Source: an uncultured Candidatus Pelagibacter sp. (lineage in GTDB: Bacteria > Pseudomonadota > Alphaproteobacteria > Pelagibacterales > Pelagibacteraceae). Taken from it: a DNA stretch of 37,088 nt. This document shows positions 34,955 to 37,088 of the stretch, in pieces. The translations under genes and the position numbers were made by a program. The stretch's first letter is position 1. The number at the start of each line of letters is the position of its first letter. Below the pieces are notes generated by a model that saw only the letters and a program-made list of their open reading frames with translations, was not told the origin of the DNA and searched no databases. The stretch covers positions 1-37,088 of the forward strand of contig CAJQTA010000051.1 in the NCBI GenBank assembly GCA_905618895.1. Reading direction: 5' to 3'.

Positions 34955-36360
34955 TAATTGATAATTTTGAAGAAATTAAAAATAATTTATATCCAGTTAT
35001 AATTGTAGGAAGTGGTCCTGCTGGTATATCGTTGGCATTGAAGCTTGAAAAACAAAAAATAAATTGTTTAATATTAGAAGCTGGAAAAGAAAAATACGAT
35101 CATCAGTCTCAACAGTTTTATGAGGGTATTGTAATTGGGGATAGTATTACAAATCTAAAACACAGTCGTTTAAGACAACTTGGTGGTACTAGTGGACATT
35201 GGGGTGGTTGGTGCAAGCCAATGGACAGATACAATATAGAGTCGTGGGGCCTAGATTATAATGAAATATCTGAATATTCAGATGAAACATGTGATATTTT
35301 GAGTTTAAAGAATAACTTTAGCAAATCTCAATTAAACAATTATTTCAATCAAATTCAATTTCAGTATTCAAAAGTACGTTTTGCAAAAAAATTTTTAGGT
35401 ATAATTCAAAAATCTAAATATATAAGTTTAGTAACAAACGCTCATGTTTCTCACTTTATTGGAGATAATGGAGTTGTAAAATCGGTTTCTGTCAAAATAA
35501 ACGAAAAGGATTACTCACTCAAATCAAAAATATTTGTGTCAAGTTGTGGAGGTGTTGAAAATTCAAGAATTTTATTATGGACAAAAGAATTGAATAATAA
35601 TCTAATAAATAAGGATATTCCTATTGGAAATTATTGGATGACGCACCCATGGATAATTGGTGGCATAGGAGTAATAAAAAAGAAAAAACTTCGAAAGTTA
35701 TTAAAAGATAAATTTATTGATCATGATGGTCCACTGCATATTGCCACCTCAAGTAATATAGTTTCAGAAAAAAAAATATTAAGTGGAGCGATATATATGA
35801 ATGCTACTGAAGATAATAAAATTTATAAAGAAGTTATAAAAGATTTACTTTGTACTTCACCAGAATATGGGAAAAAAATTGCTAAAAAATTATTTGACAA
35901 AGATTTGAAGTGTGGAAATATATTCATGAATCTTGAAGAAGAAGCTAATAGAAACAATAGAATTACACTTCATAAAAATATTAAAGATAAAAATGGTATT
36001 CCAATAACACAACTTTTTTATAAAAAGTCTCCAAAAACTTTGTTTTCAGCCAAAACTATTATGCAAGAATTTGGTAAATTTTTAATTAATAAAGATATAG
36101 GAAGAATTGCTTTAAAAAAGGAAATTGAAAATTTAGAAAATTATGAAAATTTAGGTGTTCATCATCATATGGGTGGAACAAGAATGGGCGATGACTTAAC
36201 AAAATCTGTCGTAGATAAAAATCTAAAAGTTCATGAAATTAAAAATCTTTATGTTGCAGGAAGCTCTGTATTTAAATCCTCCGGATACTCTAACCCTACC
36301 TATACTATAGTTCAATTAAGCTTAAGACTTAGTAATGAAATAAAAAAAAAGATAAGTTAA
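34951..36360 (+). CDS. GMC-family FAD-dependent oxidoreductase
   Basis: A 469-residue flavoprotein, probably oxidising an alcohol or sugar hydroxyl. The FAD-binding motif is VIIVGSGPAGISLALKL (G20-G25), with ILEAGKE (E43) for ribose. The next block is LRQLGGTSGHWGGWCKPMD, typical of GMC sugar/choline/gluconate dehydrogenases. The C-terminal domain has HHHMGGTRMGDD near residue 404 and NPTYTIVQLSLRL at the end. No signal peptide of its own is present, in line with export by the preceding Tat-like partner. The physiological substrate is unknown; context points to a surface sugar. Confidence 0.88.
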   Translation: MIIDNFEEIKNNLYPVIIVGSGPAGISLALKLEKQKINCLILEAGKEKYDHQSQQFYEGIVIGDSITNLKHSRLRQLGGTSGHWGGWCKPMDRYNIESWGLDYNEISEYSDETCDILSLKNNFSKSQLNNYFNQIQFQYSKVRFAKKFLGIIQKSKYISLVTNAHVSHFIGDNGVVKSVSVKINEKDYSLKSKIFVSSCGGVENSRILLWTKELNNNLINKDIPIGNYWMTHPWIIGGIGVIKKKKLRKLLKDKFIDHDGPLHIATSSNIVSEKKILSGAIYMNATEDNKIYKEVIKDLLCTSPEYGKKIAKKLFDKDLKCGNIFMNLEEEANRNNRITLHKNIKDKNGIPITQLFYKKSPKTLFSAKTIMQEFGKFLINKDIGRIALKKEIENLENYENLGVHHHMGGTRMGDDLTKSVVDKNLKVHEIKNLYVAGSSVFKSSGYSNPTYTIVQLSLRLSNEIKKKIS

Positions 36361-36364
36361 TCCT

Positions 36365-37078
36365 ATGAAAAAATTTATCTCTATGCATAGTAATAAAATA
36401 TTTTATTTTATTTCAATTATATTAGTAATAATGATTTTTTTTAAAACTTCTTTTGTAAATAATTTAAAAAATGTTTTAGAAAGTAGTGAAAATGAAAGAA
36501 TAACAAAGTTATATGGTTATTGTAAAAATGAAAGTATTGGTTACTTAAAGTATTTAAAAAAAAAATATGACATTAAATCTAACCCTAAAATTATAAATTA
36601 TGTTCATACTCCACCAAATAAATGGGCGATATATGATGTATTGGCACAAAATATAGATTCTACAAAATTAATTATTCTTAATTACCCTGGAAATGAAATA
36701 AATTTAAAACTTAGTTATTATAAAAAAAATTTTTATGAATTAAATGACCCTTATTTTTATAGTATTATATCAAATTTAATTGCGAGTTTAGAAATACAAG
36801 ATTCTATAGAACCAAATATAAATATTACTTTTTATTTAAAAGATAGATCGAATAACTTTCAAAAATTAAAAACCATAAATGCAAAAAAATACAAAGATAC
36901 TAACGATTATATTATTAATCAAACTTTTGATGATTTTAGAATAAATGAGTTGAGATTGTTTTTAAAAATTGATGGTTTGAACAAAAAATCAAAATTAACG
37001 GTTAAACTTAAAAATAAATATGATTTAGAGAATTTTAAAATTTTAGATCAATATCAAAACTGTTACTTTGTTGAATAA
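36365..37078 (+). CDS. Membrane-anchored protein of unknown function
   Basis: A 237-residue protein with a single N-terminal hydrophobic anchor (IFYFISIILVIMIFFKTSF, about residues 12-30) and a probably periplasmic, beta-rich, N/K/L-rich body. I recognise no domain. NYVHTPPNKWAIYDVLAQNI and the later ITFYLKDR and INELRLFLKI look like sandwich strands. There are two Cys, C53 near the start of the body and one near the C-terminus (NCYFVE). It starts 4 nt after the GMC gene, so it likely belongs to the same message. Confidence 0.7.
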   Translation: MKKFISMHSNKIFYFISIILVIMIFFKTSFVNNLKNVLESSENERITKLYGYCKNESIGYLKYLKKKYDIKSNPKIINYVHTPPNKWAIYDVLAQNIDSTKLIILNYPGNEINLKLSYYKKNFYELNDPYFYSIISNLIASLEIQDSIEPNINITFYLKDRSNNFQKLKTINAKKYKDTNDYIINQTFDDFRINELRLFLKIDGLNKKSKLTVKLKNKYDLENFKILDQYQNCYFVE

Positions 37079-37079
37079 T

Positions 37080-37088
37080 ATGAACGAA
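37080..37088 (+). CDS. Possible start of the next gene (cut by window)
   Basis: ATG AAC GAA begins one nt after the preceding stop codon (TAATATG). Only three codons are in the window, so nothing more can be said. Confidence 0.25.

Overview
The window is a very AT-rich, densely packed chromosomal segment that looks like SAR11 (Candidatus Pelagibacter, Alphaproteobacteria). The basis is its short intergenic gaps, many 1-14 nt gene overlaps, compact alphaproteobacterial protein families (TrcR, the ZapA/coiled-coil pair, a tiny aa3 oxidase subunit IV next to pntA, split pntA), and a 5S rRNA gene bordered by a surface-polysaccharide region. That last layout matches the known SAR11 hypervariable region (HVR2) between 23S and 5S. 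No stretch of more than about 300 bases lacks a gene.

Layout. (1) 1-11928, minus strand, conserved housekeeping: a coiled-coil protein, zapA, 5-formyl-THF cyclo-ligase, a YmdB-type phosphoesterase, yebC, a RuvC-like resolvase, tolQRAB-pal-cpoB, tilS, ftsH and the 5' part of folP. The Tol-Pal system links inner and outer membranes during division, and a clear terminator lies between pal and cpoB. (2) 11982-20259, plus strand: transketolase, gap, pgk and class I aldolase, followed by thiE, efp, an inositol-monophosphatase-family gene, rpmE, trcR, rpsU and an initiator tRNA-Met. (3) 20208-21560: a small cassette bounded by an exact 55-nt direct repeat of the 3' part of that tRNA. It holds two type IV pilin-like genes with nearly identical 5' ends, plus a 24-residue truncated third pilin start. 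(4) 21608-27591: an accessory surface-modification block with an Alg5-like glycosyltransferase, a B12-binding-domain radical SAM protein, a DUF6311-like membrane protein and two methyltransferases. (5) 27611-30785, minus strand: 5S rRNA, rpmJ, a 36-residue cytochrome oxidase subunit IV, and pntAA-pntAB-pntB, with no visible terminator after the 5S. (6) 30838-37088: the start of the putative HVR2, with an SDR epimerase, a large membrane protein, an O-antigen ligase/polymerase-like protein, and a three-gene set of a small Tat-signal-like protein, a GMC oxidoreductase and an anchored protein of unknown function.

The most notable points are the tRNA-bounded pilin cassette with its truncated third copy, the orphan 5S gene with its own promoter-like sequence leading into rpmJ-cox-pnt, the phage-like RuvC at a ruv locus without ruvAB, and the small-protein/GMC/anchored-protein set in HVR2. 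Functions come from motif recognition by eye; no database search or computation was run.
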